Shown here in pieces: positions 1 through 7,243 of a DNA stretch of 12,741 nt (position 1 is its first letter; every line of letters starts with the position of its first letter). The DNA lies in assembly GCA_021151535.1 (NCBI GenBank), contig JAGKXC010000052.1:1-12741 (forward strand). The letters run 5' to 3'. The position numbers and the translations under genes are program-made. The notes beneath the pieces are model-generated. The model was not told the DNA's origin. It made no database searches and saw only the letters and a program-made list of their open reading frames with translations. Source of the DNA: Sphingobacteriia bacterium. GTDB lineage: Bacteria > Bacteroidota > Bacteroidia > NS11-12g > UBA955.

Positions 1-156
1 AAGCAGAATATCACTTTTGACGGTGGTTTGCAAAAAGTGAAATGGTCTTTCCCTGATAAGGGTACATTAACTGGCAAATTGGAAAAAGGAAAGTATATCG
101 CCGAGTTGTGGACACGCGGTTTGATGCGTCAGAAGAATAACTTTACCTTGGAATAA
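1..156 (+). CDS. 3' end of an unidentified protein (partial, 51 residues visible)
   Basis: Frame 1 is open from the first base to a TAA at 154-156, giving the last 51 residues of a protein whose start lies outside the window. The visible part alternates charged and hydrophobic residues in short runs, with motifs such as KVKWSFPDKGTLTG and GKYIAELWTRG. This looks like the closing beta strands of a soluble or secreted beta-rich domain. I do not recognise the family. That it is a real gene end is supported by an intrinsic terminator 33 bases past the stop on the same strand and by codon use similar to the other genes here. It converges on the efflux operon and is unlikely to share its function. 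Confidence 0.7.
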   Translation, partial: KQNITFDGGLQKVKWSFPDKGTLTGKLEKGKYIAELWTRGLMRQKNNFTLE

Positions 157-189
157 GGTTTAGCAAATAAATTAGTAAATATAGATTGA

Positions 190-218
190 GAAAGCCCCGG
201 AAACGGGGCTTTCTTTTT
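190..218 (+). terminator. Intrinsic terminator of the partial upstream gene
   Basis: A perfect 10-bp stem (GAAAGCCCCG at 190-199 with CGGGGCTTTC at 204-213) closes on a GAAA tetraloop and is followed by five T residues (214-218). It begins 33 bases after the stop codon at 154-156. Stem, GNRA loop and T tract together make a textbook Rho-independent terminator on the plus strand. Confidence 0.93.
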
Positions 219-226
219 GCTATTTG

Positions 227-293
227 GGGTTTTCAAACCACAGATTTTGACTCTGTGGTAGATATCATTGGTTGTTTGAATAACCCATGGGTT
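227..293. other. Nested inverted-repeat structure in the intergenic region, function unknown
   Basis: GGGTTTTCAAAC (227-238) pairs perfectly with 274-286 if the single base T281 is bulged, giving a 12-bp outer stem. Inside it, CACAGA (239-244) pairs with TCTGTG (252-257), which can grow to 8 bp (237-259) at the expense of two outer pairs. Immediately 3' lies the 12-bp palindrome AACCCATGGGTT (282-293), whose left arm competes with the outer stem for the same bases. No T tract follows, so it is not a simple terminator, and no open reading frame explains it. It could be a small structured RNA, a processing site, a dispersed intergenic repeat or a chance fold. The pairings are seen directly; any function is unproven. 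Confidence 0.45.
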
Positions 294-486
294 TAAAATA
301 AGCTTTTGTGCACTTCTAAAGTTTTGAAGAATCTTGCATGTTGATTTTATAAATAATTAATCTTCTATCATTGCCGTCTGGTTCTCTTAAACTGGCACTG
401 GGCAAACAGTTGATGATTTTAATCTGTGAGGTGTTTTACTGGTCTATTATCTTATGGATAAACGCAATAAAAGGAAAAGTTAAGTG

Positions 487-524
487 TATAAAAAAAGGAG
501 GGCATAGGCCCTCCTTTTTTTATA
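487..524. terminator. Bidirectional intrinsic terminator closing the efflux operon
   Basis: A perfect 17-bp stem pairs 487-503 with 508-524 around the loop ATAG. The core is GGAGGGC/GCCCTCC, flanked by seven A on the left and seven T on the right. It therefore ends in a T tract on either strand. It lies 17 bases past the stop codon of the pump gene on the minus strand, so its main job is to end the tetR-tolC-adaptor-pump transcript. It would also stop any plus-strand transcript passing the first terminator. Confidence 0.93.
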
Positions 525-540
525 TTCAGAAAATGAATGA

Positions 541-3500
541 TTATCCGTGCGCTTCTTCAGCTTTTGTTGGTCTTACCATGGTATCAGGATCGTAATTTTT
601 ACCCATCCAACCATAGATTCTAGCCTTCGCTCTTTCATTCAAATAGTACATCGCTGGTACTAAGATCAATGTTAAGAATGTTGCGAAACTTAATCCAAAA
701 ATCATCGTCCAACTCAATGGTCCCCAGAACGCTACGTTGTCACCACCGAAGTAAATATGCGGATTAAATTCCTCAAACAAGGTAACAAAATCCATATTCA
801 ATCCTACGGCCAAAGGCACCAAACCTAAAATGGTTGCAGATGCAGTAAGCAATACAGGAGTCATACGCGTTTTACCCGCTTCAATGATCGCCTCTTTTAA
901 GCCCATTCCTTTTTCGCGTAACAAATCAGTGAATTCCACCAACAAGATACCGTTTCTCACAACAATACCCGCCAAGGCTACCACACCAATACCTGTCATT
1001 ACCACGGAGAAATTCATGTTAAACATAGCAAATCCTAGCAATACACCAATGATTGAGAAGAAAATCTCCGACAAAATCAACAAGGGCTTTGTTGTAGAGT
1101 TAAACTGAGAAACCAAGATTAAGATAATCAAACCAATTGAAGCCAACATCGCCGTACCCAAGAACGAAGCTGTTTCCTTCTGTTGCTCTTGTTCGCCCGT
1201 CATTTCAACCTCAATTTTATCAGATTTCTTGAATCGCTTAATCGCTTTATTAACCTGACCTACAACGTCGTTTGTGGCATAACCTTTTAATACGTTAGAA
1301 GATAAAGTAATTACACGTTTTTGATTCAGGCGATTGATTGCGCCAAAAGTGTTGGTGTATTTGGCTTCTGCAACAGCGCTCAATGGCACCATTCTGATTC
1401 TACCGCCCATCAACATATCACGGTAAACAATCTTCATGTTTAATAAGGCATCTAAGTTATTGGCTGCTTTTTCCTCTAAGCGCACCATGATTGGATAATC
1501 ATCGTTTGCATCTTTGAATTTGCTGGCCTCAGCACCATAAATACTGTTTCTTAAAGCCATACCAATTTGAGCTGTAGAGATACCCAAGCGGTTTGCTCTT
1601 TCACGATCAATTTGAATCATTACTTCAGGTTTGCTGCTCACAAAATCCGTTTTCAATTCTTCAACACCGGCGATTTTTAAATTGTCTAAATACAATTTTA
1701 GGTCTGTAGCAGTGTTTACCAACTCTTCAAACTCATCGCCTCGAATTTCGATGTTAACGGCTTTTCCCACTGGAGGACCGTTTTGCTCTGGTTCAACCGT
1801 GATTTCAACACCTGGGATTTCGCCAATTTCCTTACGGATATTGTCTAATAGGGCAGAGGTACTTCTACCTTCACGCTTTTCAAATTCCACAAATGCTACG
1901 GTGATTTTACCTTTGTTTGAAGCGGTAGTTCTATCGCCAGATCTTGGATCTGTAGCGCCAATTGCAACGTTAGAAATTACACTTTCAACCAATGGATTCT
2001 TTTCGCCAATTACTTTAAACACCCTGCTTTCAGCAATTTTTACAATGCTGTCTGTGTATTTTGCACTGGTACCAGAAGGCAATTTCAAATAAACATAAGT
2101 GAAGTTAGGCTCAGCCTGAGGGAAGAAGTTTACACCCGGCTTTCTGATGGCAGTGATTACAAATGATAATACCAATAAAACAACCGTACCCAATAGTAAA
2201 TAGATGGGTTTACGTCCTTCGATGATCCAACTAACAATGTTCTTATAACCTTCTTGGAATCTAGGCCAAGTGGTGGTTTGGAAATTTAAGATTACTTTTT
2301 TCAACCAGAAATGGTGTAAAATGTAAAGTAAGTAAAAGAATACAAATAGGTTGCCTAAACCAAAACCGCCGCTGATGTAGCCAAACAACGACAAACCAGC
2401 AAACACGTAAGTTGTACGTTTTACCGCTTTTTTCGCTTTTTCAGGATCAACTACAGCATGTTCATCTGTCATGAAATCTACTGCAAATACTGGGTTGAAA
2501 ATGTAAGCAACAATCAAAGAAGCCAAAAGGGTAATGATTAAGGTAACAGGCATGAAGAACATGAATTTACCTACAATACCACTCCAAAATGCCAAGGGAA
2601 CAAATGGTGCCAATGTGGTTAAAGTTCCGCTGAATACAGGCATGAATACTTCACCAGCAGCTTTTTTCGCGGCAACTGATACGGGAAGTTTCTCATCGTG
2701 GAAAATACGGTGTGTGTTTTCAATTACCACAATCGCATCGTCTACCACAATACCTAAAGCAAGCAAGAATGAGAATAATACAATCATGTTCAAACTAAAG
2801 CCTAAAGCGGGCATCACCAAGAAGGCAACAAAACAAGATAATGGTACGCTTAAACCTACGAAAATAGCGTTGGTTGCTCCCATGAAGAACATCAAAATCA
2901 AGGTAACCAAAATGAAACCGATGATGATGGTGTTGATCAAATCGTGAACTGTAATTCTGGTACTGATACTCTGATCGCCAGTAAATACAATATTCAAATC
3001 TTTTGGATATTCACCAGATTTCTGGAATTCCTCAATGATATTTCTGCAATTATCGCTGGTTTTAATCAAGTTCTCACCGGCACGCTTTACAATGTTCAAC
3101 GTGATTACAGGCTTACCTTCTAAACGGGCGTAACTTTCTTTCTCTTTGAATCCGTCTACCACCTTAGCAACATCTCTCAAATACAAAGTAGCGCCAGTAC
3201 CGCTGCGAATTACAATGTTTTCAATGTCTTGGATAGATTTGAATTCACCACTTACACCCAAACTGCGTTGCATATTGTCTAAATCGATGTTACCGCCAGA
3301 AATACGCATGTTCTCAAACTGAATTGCACGGGTTACATCGTCCATGGTTAATCCAGCAGCACTGATAGCGGCCAAATCCAAGTTCACTTGAATCTCCTTA
3401 TCCAAAGCACCCACCATGTCTACACGGGTAATGCTCGGCAAACTTTCAATCTTATCTTTTGCTTTTTCAGCAAACTTTTTCAGCGTTTGAAGGTCGAAAT

Positions 3501-3963
3501 CGCCCGATAAATTGATGTACATTACTGGCATATCGCTGAAGTTTACTTCCACAACCGCCGGATCTGTTTTCAAATCATTAGGCAAATCAGATTTGGCTTT
3601 GTCAACCTCATCCTTCACCTTTCTCTTCGCTTCATCAACCTTAACATTTGTTTCAAATTCCACTGTAATTACACTGAAATCCTGTACGTTCATGCTCTTC
3701 AATTTCTTCACACCACTGATCGATTTGATTTTCTTTTCAATGGGTTTAGTAATTAAGTTTTCAATATCCTTTGGCGATGAACCTGGGTAAACCGTCTGAA
3801 CAATAATGGTTGGAATTACAATGTCAGGAAACTTTTCCTTAGGCAAAGCATTGTAACTCATGATGCCCGCTAGCGAAATAAAAAAAGCAAGTATATAAAT
3901 GCTCGTTTTATTGTCGATAGACCAACTAGTGGGCTTGAATTCTTTAAAATTAAACTTACTCAT
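541..3963 (-). CDS. RND-family efflux pump, inner-membrane permease (HAE-1/AcrB type)
   Basis: This 1140-residue protein is the proton-driven inner-membrane pump of a tripartite exporter, taking hydrophobic or amphiphilic substrates from the periplasm and outer leaflet. TM1 lies at about 20-39, followed by the porter repeat. TM2-TM6 span about 340-495, with the paired acids D408 and D409 in GIVVDDAIVVIENTHR, matching D407/D408 of AcrB. The second half repeats this layout: TM7 near 587-606, a second porter domain, and TM8-TM12 from about 935 to 1108. Length exceeds AcrB (1049). The extra comes partly from a hydrophobic pair at about 517-555 in the central loop and a longer TM11-TM12 loop (NPHIYFGGDNVAFWGP). 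R1003 in VVRNGILLVEF sits where AcrB has K940. The start follows the adaptor stop by 6 bases, with AAAAGGAG 11 bases upstream. The substrate cannot be deduced; heavy-metal CusA-type function is less likely because the DDA motif is of the multidrug class. Confidence 0.95.
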   Translation of the reverse strand: MSKFNFKEFKPTSWSIDNKTSIYILAFFISLAGIMSYNALPKEKFPDIVIPTIIVQTVYPGSSPKDIENLITKPIEKKIKSISGVKKLKSMNVQDFSVITVEFETNVKVDEAKRKVKDEVDKAKSDLPNDLKTDPAVVEVNFSDMPVMYINLSGDFDLQTLKKFAEKAKDKIESLPSITRVDMVGALDKEIQVNLDLAAISAAGLTMDDVTRAIQFENMRISGGNIDLDNMQRSLGVSGEFKSIQDIENIVIRSGTGATLYLRDVAKVVDGFKEKESYARLEGKPVITLNIVKRAGENLIKTSDNCRNIIEEFQKSGEYPKDLNIVFTGDQSISTRITVHDLINTIIIGFILVTLILMFFMGATNAIFVGLSVPLSCFVAFLVMPALGFSLNMIVLFSFLLALGIVVDDAIVVIENTHRIFHDEKLPVSVAAKKAAGEVFMPVFSGTLTTLAPFVPLAFWSGIVGKFMFFMPVTLIITLLASLIVAYIFNPVFAVDFMTDEHAVVDPEKAKKAVKRTTYVFAGLSLFGYISGGFGLGNLFVFFYLLYILHHFWLKKVILNFQTTTWPRFQEGYKNIVSWIIEGRKPIYLLLGTVVLLVLSFVITAIRKPGVNFFPQAEPNFTYVYLKLPSGTSAKYTDSIVKIAESRVFKVIGEKNPLVESVISNVAIGATDPRSGDRTTASNKGKITVAFVEFEKREGRSTSALLDNIRKEIGEIPGVEITVEPEQNGPPVGKAVNIEIRGDEFEELVNTATDLKLYLDNLKIAGVEELKTDFVSSKPEVMIQIDRERANRLGISTAQIGMALRNSIYGAEASKFKDANDDYPIMVRLEEKAANNLDALLNMKIVYRDMLMGGRIRMVPLSAVAEAKYTNTFGAINRLNQKRVITLSSNVLKGYATNDVVGQVNKAIKRFKKSDKIEVEMTGEQEQQKETASFLGTAMLASIGLIILILVSQFNSTTKPLLILSEIFFSIIGVLLGFAMFNMNFSVVMTGIGVVALAGIVVRNGILLVEFTDLLREKGMGLKEAIIEAGKTRMTPVLLTASATILGLVPLAVGLNMDFVTLFEEFNPHIYFGGDNVAFWGPLSWTMIFGLSFATFLTLILVPAMYYLNERAKARIYGWMGKNYDPDTMVRPTKAEEAHG

Positions 3964-3969
3964 GGTTCA

Positions 3970-5127
3970 TTATTCTCCTTTTACCCATGAACCACTTACT
4001 TTTTGGCCATTGTTAAGCTCTTGGAAACCAACAGTGATTACCATATCGCCCTCATTTAAACCAGAAGTGATTTCAGTTTTTCCATCGCTTGATTTACCGC
4101 TTACAACTGATCTTTTCTCAGCCACAAAGCCGTTTTTGCCATCCATTTTCGCTACCATCACAAATTCACCGCTCTCAGTTCTTTGAACACAATTGGTTGG
4201 AACAGAAATCGCATTTTGAGCTGTATAATCAGTTAACTTGATTTTAGCAACCATGTTGGGCTTCAAGTTTGGAACGTTAGGAAGTTTAACTTCAACCTTG
4301 AATGTTCTGTTCATTGGATCGATATACTTAGAAGCAAATGAAACCTTAGATTTTACATTTTGTTGCAAGCTTGGGAATTCAATGTTCACTGCATCGCCAG
4401 CCTTTACTTTCTTCGCATATGTTTCAGCCACTTCAGTAGTAACCTTAATATTGTCTAAACTGATGATTCTGAAACTTGGCATGCCAGGAGCAGCAATCTG
4501 ACCTACACGCAAATCTACACTTTCAACTGTTCCTGAAAGAGGTGCTTTGATGTTGTACATGTCAATTTGTGCATCTATAGTAGCCAAACTTTTTTCCAAT
4601 GCATCTTTCTGGTTCTTAGCGGTTAAATACTGGATTTCAGTACCAATTCCCTGCTCCCAAAGTCGCTTTTGCTTATCATACACGGTTTTGGCGAAAGTAA
4701 GTCGATTTTCTAATTCAATTCTGCCCTGACTTACAGCTGTATTGTCAATTCTTGCAAGAATCTGACCTGCTCTTACTGCATCTCCAGGTTGAACCAAAAC
4801 TTTGGTTACAGTACCCGGAACCTTGGCTGTAGCGATGGTGCTTTGATCCGCATCTGCCGTACCTTCTAATATCAAATAACTTTCAAACGCAGCCTTTTTC
4901 ATGGTTGTAACTTCAACCAATTTGCCTGCTTCTTCGTTTCCTCCAATGCTAGCTTCAAGTTTTAATAAAGAGTCCTGTAACTTGGCAGTTTCAGTTTGTA
5001 AGTTGGCGATTTGTTTTTTCAATTCTTCAGCTTTGGCTTTTTTAGAATCAGCCGTGTTTTGCTTACCACCGCAAGCCGCTAAAGCCATTGCAGCGATTAA
5101 TGTAGAATTTATTATTAAACGTTTCAT
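3970..5127 (-). CDS. Periplasmic adaptor (membrane fusion protein) lipoprotein of the RND exporter
   Basis: This 385-residue protein should link the inner-membrane pump to the outer-membrane channel. The N-terminus is a lipoprotein signal: basic start, hydrophobic stretch and lipobox LAAC with C19 as the lipidated residue, followed by GG. An extra helix at about 28-62 (leucine-spaced, EELKKQIANLQTETAKL) precedes the usual fold. The two biotinyl/lipoyl half-motifs are at about 103-128 (VPGTVTKVLVQPGDAVRAGQ) and 194-222 (IKAPLSGTVESVDLRVGQ). They enclose a short alpha-hairpin at about 133-190. A beta-barrel domain (about 225-300) and a membrane-proximal domain (about 305-385) follow. It lies 29 bases after the tolC-like gene and 6 bases before the pump, in the classic order for one exporter. 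AcrA/MexA class is clear; the substrate is not. Confidence 0.95.
   Translation of the reverse strand: MKRLIINSTLIAAMALAACGGKQNTADSKKAKAEELKKQIANLQTETAKLQDSLLKLEASIGGNEEAGKLVEVTTMKKAAFESYLILEGTADADQSTIATAKVPGTVTKVLVQPGDAVRAGQILARIDNTAVSQGRIELENRLTFAKTVYDKQKRLWEQGIGTEIQYLTAKNQKDALEKSLATIDAQIDMYNIKAPLSGTVESVDLRVGQIAAPGMPSFRIISLDNIKVTTEVAETYAKKVKAGDAVNIEFPSLQQNVKSKVSFASKYIDPMNRTFKVEVKLPNVPNLKPNMVAKIKLTDYTAQNAISVPTNCVQRTESGEFVMVAKMDGKNGFVAEKRSVVSGKSSDGKTEITSGLNEGDMVITVGFQELNNGQKVSGSWVKGE
3975..3982 (-). promoter_or_regulatory. Strong Shine-Dalgarno serving the pump gene, with a competing upstream ATG
   Basis: On the minus strand AAAAGGAG (3982-3975) lies inside the last codons of the adaptor gene. 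It is 11 bases before the pump ATG at 3963 and 4 bases before another ATG at 3970, which overlaps the adaptor stop as TAATG. The 3970 ATG opens only a four-codon frame (MNHE, stop at 3958-3956) out of frame with the pump, so 3963 is the true start. A good purine-rich site is notable because the other starts here lack one. Confidence 0.6.
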
Positions 5128-5156
5128 TGTATTTTGTCTGGTTTTAATGTTTTTAG

Positions 5157-6509
5157 TTATTGATTGATTGATTGACCAATGGCAGATTTTAATTCGATTT
5201 TTGAAACCAATAAATCATATAAAGAATTTAAATAAGCATTGTTGGCAGTTCTCAATTCTGCTTCCGCTTGTGTGATTTCCAATGTGCTACCTACACCTTC
5301 TTTGAATTTCGCCATGCTCTTATCGTAGATTTTCTGCGCTAAGGCAAGGTTTTGCTTCTGAATTTCAACAGATTGCAAGTTTTGTAAATAGGTATTCTTT
5401 GAATTTTGGTATTCCAATGTTGCATATCGCTGGAAAGTGCTCAAATCATTTTGCGCTTTCTCAATTTTAATCTGTGTTTCGCGAATCTTTGAACGTGTTG
5501 CGCCACCACCATAAATGGGCATACGCAAACTCAATCCCCAAACATCAGAAGGCACCCAGCTGTTGTTCACTGTTAAGTTGCTCTTGAAAAAGTTAAATTC
5601 AGGACGTTGCGTGCTTTCTTGGTGCTGGTAAAATGCAAACAAACTGGGTAAAGCAGAGAATTTATAACGCTTTTGATCCAATTTGCTCAAAATAATTGCT
5701 TGCTCCAATAAACGATTTTCAATTCTATTGGCAGAAGAAAAGTTTGAAACATCTGCATCTGATAAATTGATAGTAGATTCTAATTGATCCAAGTTGTTGC
5801 TCAATTTCAATTGGGTTTCCATTGGCATTCCCATCTGCATTTTCAACAAATTCACCGTTACCAAAATGGCATTCTGCAATTTCTGACGTTGAAGTTTCAA
5901 ATTTGCCAAATTCAATTCCAATCGCTCAACATCCAATTTCTCGGCAAATCCTTCTTTGTTTAATTGACTGACCTCAAACAAACTTCTTTCCAACAAACGC
6001 ATGTTGGTTTCAATCAAATCCAAATTCTTTTGAGTAGAAACCGCAGTGATATAAGCCTTTGATATGTTGTTCTCTAAATCTCTCAATGATTTTGCTTCAG
6101 CCAATTTGCTCATCTTTACAAATTCACCAGTTGCCTGCAAACCCACCAAATACGAACCATCCCACAAAAGTTGGTTCACTGCAACGTTGGCAGAACTCAC
6201 AAATTCTTGCTGAAATTTCAAGAAAATGTAATCAGGTGCACCTGGCGCAGTTACGAAGTTCTTGATCCATGATCCCGGAACAGTTAAGAATTGCTGATAA
6301 CTTCCCGTTGCACTAATTTGAGGCAATCCAATGGCCACCGTTTGTCTTACCGTTTCGTTAGAAAGTAAAACATCCTTCTGGGCATTTAAATAAGTCCCAT
6401 TGTGCTGCTTGGCATAGTTAAATGCTTCAGACAAGGTCATTGAAATCGTGTCTTGAGCTTGTAGCAAGGCACTGGATCCCAAAGCGATGATAAATAGTAT
6501 ACGTTTCAT
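5157..6509 (-). CDS. TolC-family outer-membrane efflux channel
   Basis: This 450-residue protein is predicted to trimerise into the outer-membrane channel and periplasmic tunnel of the exporter. A signal peptide covers residues 1-18 (MKRILFIIALGSSALLQA, cleavage before Q19). The mature part shows the two internally related outer-membrane-efflux repeats: about 25-235 and 255-445. Each has long amphipathic helices rich in Q, N, L and E, broken by short beta-type segments that supply the barrel (for example VNQLLWDGSYLVG near 111 and LSLRMPIYGGGATRSKIRE near 326). The PIYGGG and later GVGSTLEITQAEAEL motifs are typical of the family. The length matches TolC relatives. It starts 18 bases after the tetR stop and is followed by the adaptor, so it is likely a dedicated channel, not a shared one. 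The stop codon lies at the edge of a four-copy ATTG run (5159-5174). Confidence 0.94.
   Translation of the reverse strand: MKRILFIIALGSSALLQAQDTISMTLSEAFNYAKQHNGTYLNAQKDVLLSNETVRQTVAIGLPQISATGSYQQFLTVPGSWIKNFVTAPGAPDYIFLKFQQEFVSSANVAVNQLLWDGSYLVGLQATGEFVKMSKLAEAKSLRDLENNISKAYITAVSTQKNLDLIETNMRLLERSLFEVSQLNKEGFAEKLDVERLELNLANLKLQRQKLQNAILVTVNLLKMQMGMPMETQLKLSNNLDQLESTINLSDADVSNFSSANRIENRLLEQAIILSKLDQKRYKFSALPSLFAFYQHQESTQRPEFNFFKSNLTVNNSWVPSDVWGLSLRMPIYGGGATRSKIRETQIKIEKAQNDLSTFQRYATLEYQNSKNTYLQNLQSVEIQKQNLALAQKIYDKSMAKFKEGVGSTLEITQAEAELRTANNAYLNSLYDLLVSKIELKSAIGQSINQ
5159..5174. repeat. Tetranucleotide run (ATTG)x4 at the end of the tolC-like gene
   Basis: Four exact tandem copies of ATTG occupy 5159-5174, with the minus-strand TAA stop (5159-5157) at one end. 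The run encodes the last residues of the channel (SINQ). Slippage by one unit would change only the extreme C-terminus and the distance to the adaptor gene. It is short and may simply be chance. Confidence 0.6.
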
Positions 6510-6527
6510 TTAATTGGTTTTCTAATT

Positions 6528-7160
6528 TTATTTTTTTGGCGATAAATTTTCGGCTTTCTTGGGCCAATTCACTTTTTCTAATTCTTTTAATCCATTTTCA
6601 TTGCAAATGGATCGCAAATGATACTTGATGATCTCAACAACCATGTCTTCCTTTGAAATGTTTGGATCGTTAAATTTTGGACGTTCAAACACAAAAAAAG
6701 TTAGTGAAGAAAAAGCTCGGGCAATGATTTCATCGTGGAAATCATCTCTGAAAAATCCCATCTTCCTGCCATCGTTGATGCTCTTCATCGCATGTTGAAT
6801 CACCTTCGAATCCCTGAACTCATTAATTTTATCAAATGTTTCAGGATGGAATTTTCGCAAATCATTGATCATAGACGGATTCATATCGTCGTAAGTCTCA
6901 ATAATAAAAGCGGCTATACTGGCAAACCGCTGTATCGGGTTAGGCTCGGAATGAATAATCTTGTTGATTGTTTCCTCGTTCTGCTTGATATGACTGCCTA
7001 TTATGCTAGATACCAAATCATTTTTATCACGGAAACAACTGTAAATGGTTTTTTTGGAAATGGCAATCTCCTTGGCTACATCATCCATGGTAACACTGCG
7101 TATCCCAAACTTGCGAAACAACCGATCAGCCGATTGCTGAATGCGCACCATAATCTCCAT
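6528..7160 (-). CDS. TetR/AcrR-family transcriptional regulator of the efflux operon
   Basis: This 210-residue protein has the TetR N-terminal DNA-binding fold. Helix 1 covers about 5-18 (IQQSADRLFRKFG). The helix-turn-helix lies at about 24-45 (TMDDVAKEIAISKKTIYSCF), followed by the RDKNDLV segment where most relatives have a KxxL motif. Residues from about 50 onward form the ligand-binding and dimer domain, which is too variable to predict an inducer. The gene is first in the operon, 18 bases ahead of the tolC-like gene, so it probably regulates itself and the exporter. A perfect inverted repeat at 7193-7224 is a likely binding site. Two starts are possible: ATG at 7160 or ATG at 7151 (residue 4). 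The predicted promoter lies so close that the later start would give a more ordinary leader. Repression is inferred from the family. Confidence 0.93.
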   Translation of the reverse strand: MEIMVRIQQSADRLFRKFGIRSVTMDDVAKEIAISKKTIYSCFRDKNDLVSSIIGSHIKQNEETINKIIHSEPNPIQRFASIAAFIIETYDDMNPSMINDLRKFHPETFDKINEFRDSKVIQHAMKSINDGRKMGFFRDDFHDEIIARAFSSLTFFVFERPKFNDPNISKEDMVVEIIKYHLRSICNENGLKELEKVNWPKKAENLSPKK

Positions 7161-7168
7161 AACGGCCG

Positions 7169-7199
7169 CAAAATTAAGAGAAATTAATCGAATTGGAAA
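7169..7199 (-). promoter_or_regulatory. Predicted Bacteroidota-type promoter of the efflux operon
   Basis: On the minus strand TAATTTTG (7176-7169) is an exact match to the -7 consensus TAnnTTTG. TTTC (7199-7196), one base off the -33 TTTG, lies 19 bases upstream, which is the normal spacing. Transcription would begin near 7163, almost at the tetR ATG at 7160. The -33 element lies within one arm of the inverted repeat at 7193-7224. Confidence 0.6.
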
Positions 7200-7224
7200 C
7201 TATGAATACTCTGAAAGTTTCCAA
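7193..7224. promoter_or_regulatory. Inverted repeat, candidate TetR operator
   Basis: TTGGAAACT (7193-7201) and AGTTTCCAA (7216-7224) are perfect 9-bp inverted arms with a 14-base spacer, 32 bp in all. They lie in the 83-bp gap between sppA and tetR. The proximal arm overlaps the predicted -33 element of the tetR promoter. A repressor dimer or pair of dimers here would block polymerase. The repeat is seen directly; its role as operator is inferred from position and symmetry. The alternative, a terminator for sppA, is weaker because no T tract follows. Confidence 0.6.
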
Positions 7225-7243
7225 AAGGTTTCATTATCGACGA

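Larger units (their letters stand above)
157..540. other. Gene-free convergent intergenic region
   Basis: These 384 bases separate the plus-strand gene ending at 156 from the minus-strand pump gene ending at 541. They hold two terminators (190-218 and 487-524) and the folded element at 227-293. The stretch from about 294 to 486 shows no convincing coding frame, repeat or promoter that I can support. The only open frame there begins at a TTG, runs through the terminator hairpin and into the antisense of the pump gene, so I do not call it. Confidence 0.75.

Noticed and set aside
371..595. Plus-strand open frame of 74 codons in the intergenic region
   Set aside because: It starts at a TTG without a ribosome site, runs through the bidirectional terminator hairpin and ends in antisense of the pump gene.
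1631..2092. Plus-strand open frame of 153 codons
   Set aside because: It lies wholly antisense to the pump gene, whose frame is unambiguous by family motifs. The Ser/Thr/Asn/Pro-rich product is typical of an antisense shadow.
7193..7224. Reading the inverted repeat as the terminator of sppA
   Set aside because: The loop is 14 bases, the stem is only 9 bp with few GC pairs, and no T tract follows on the minus strand. An operator fits better.
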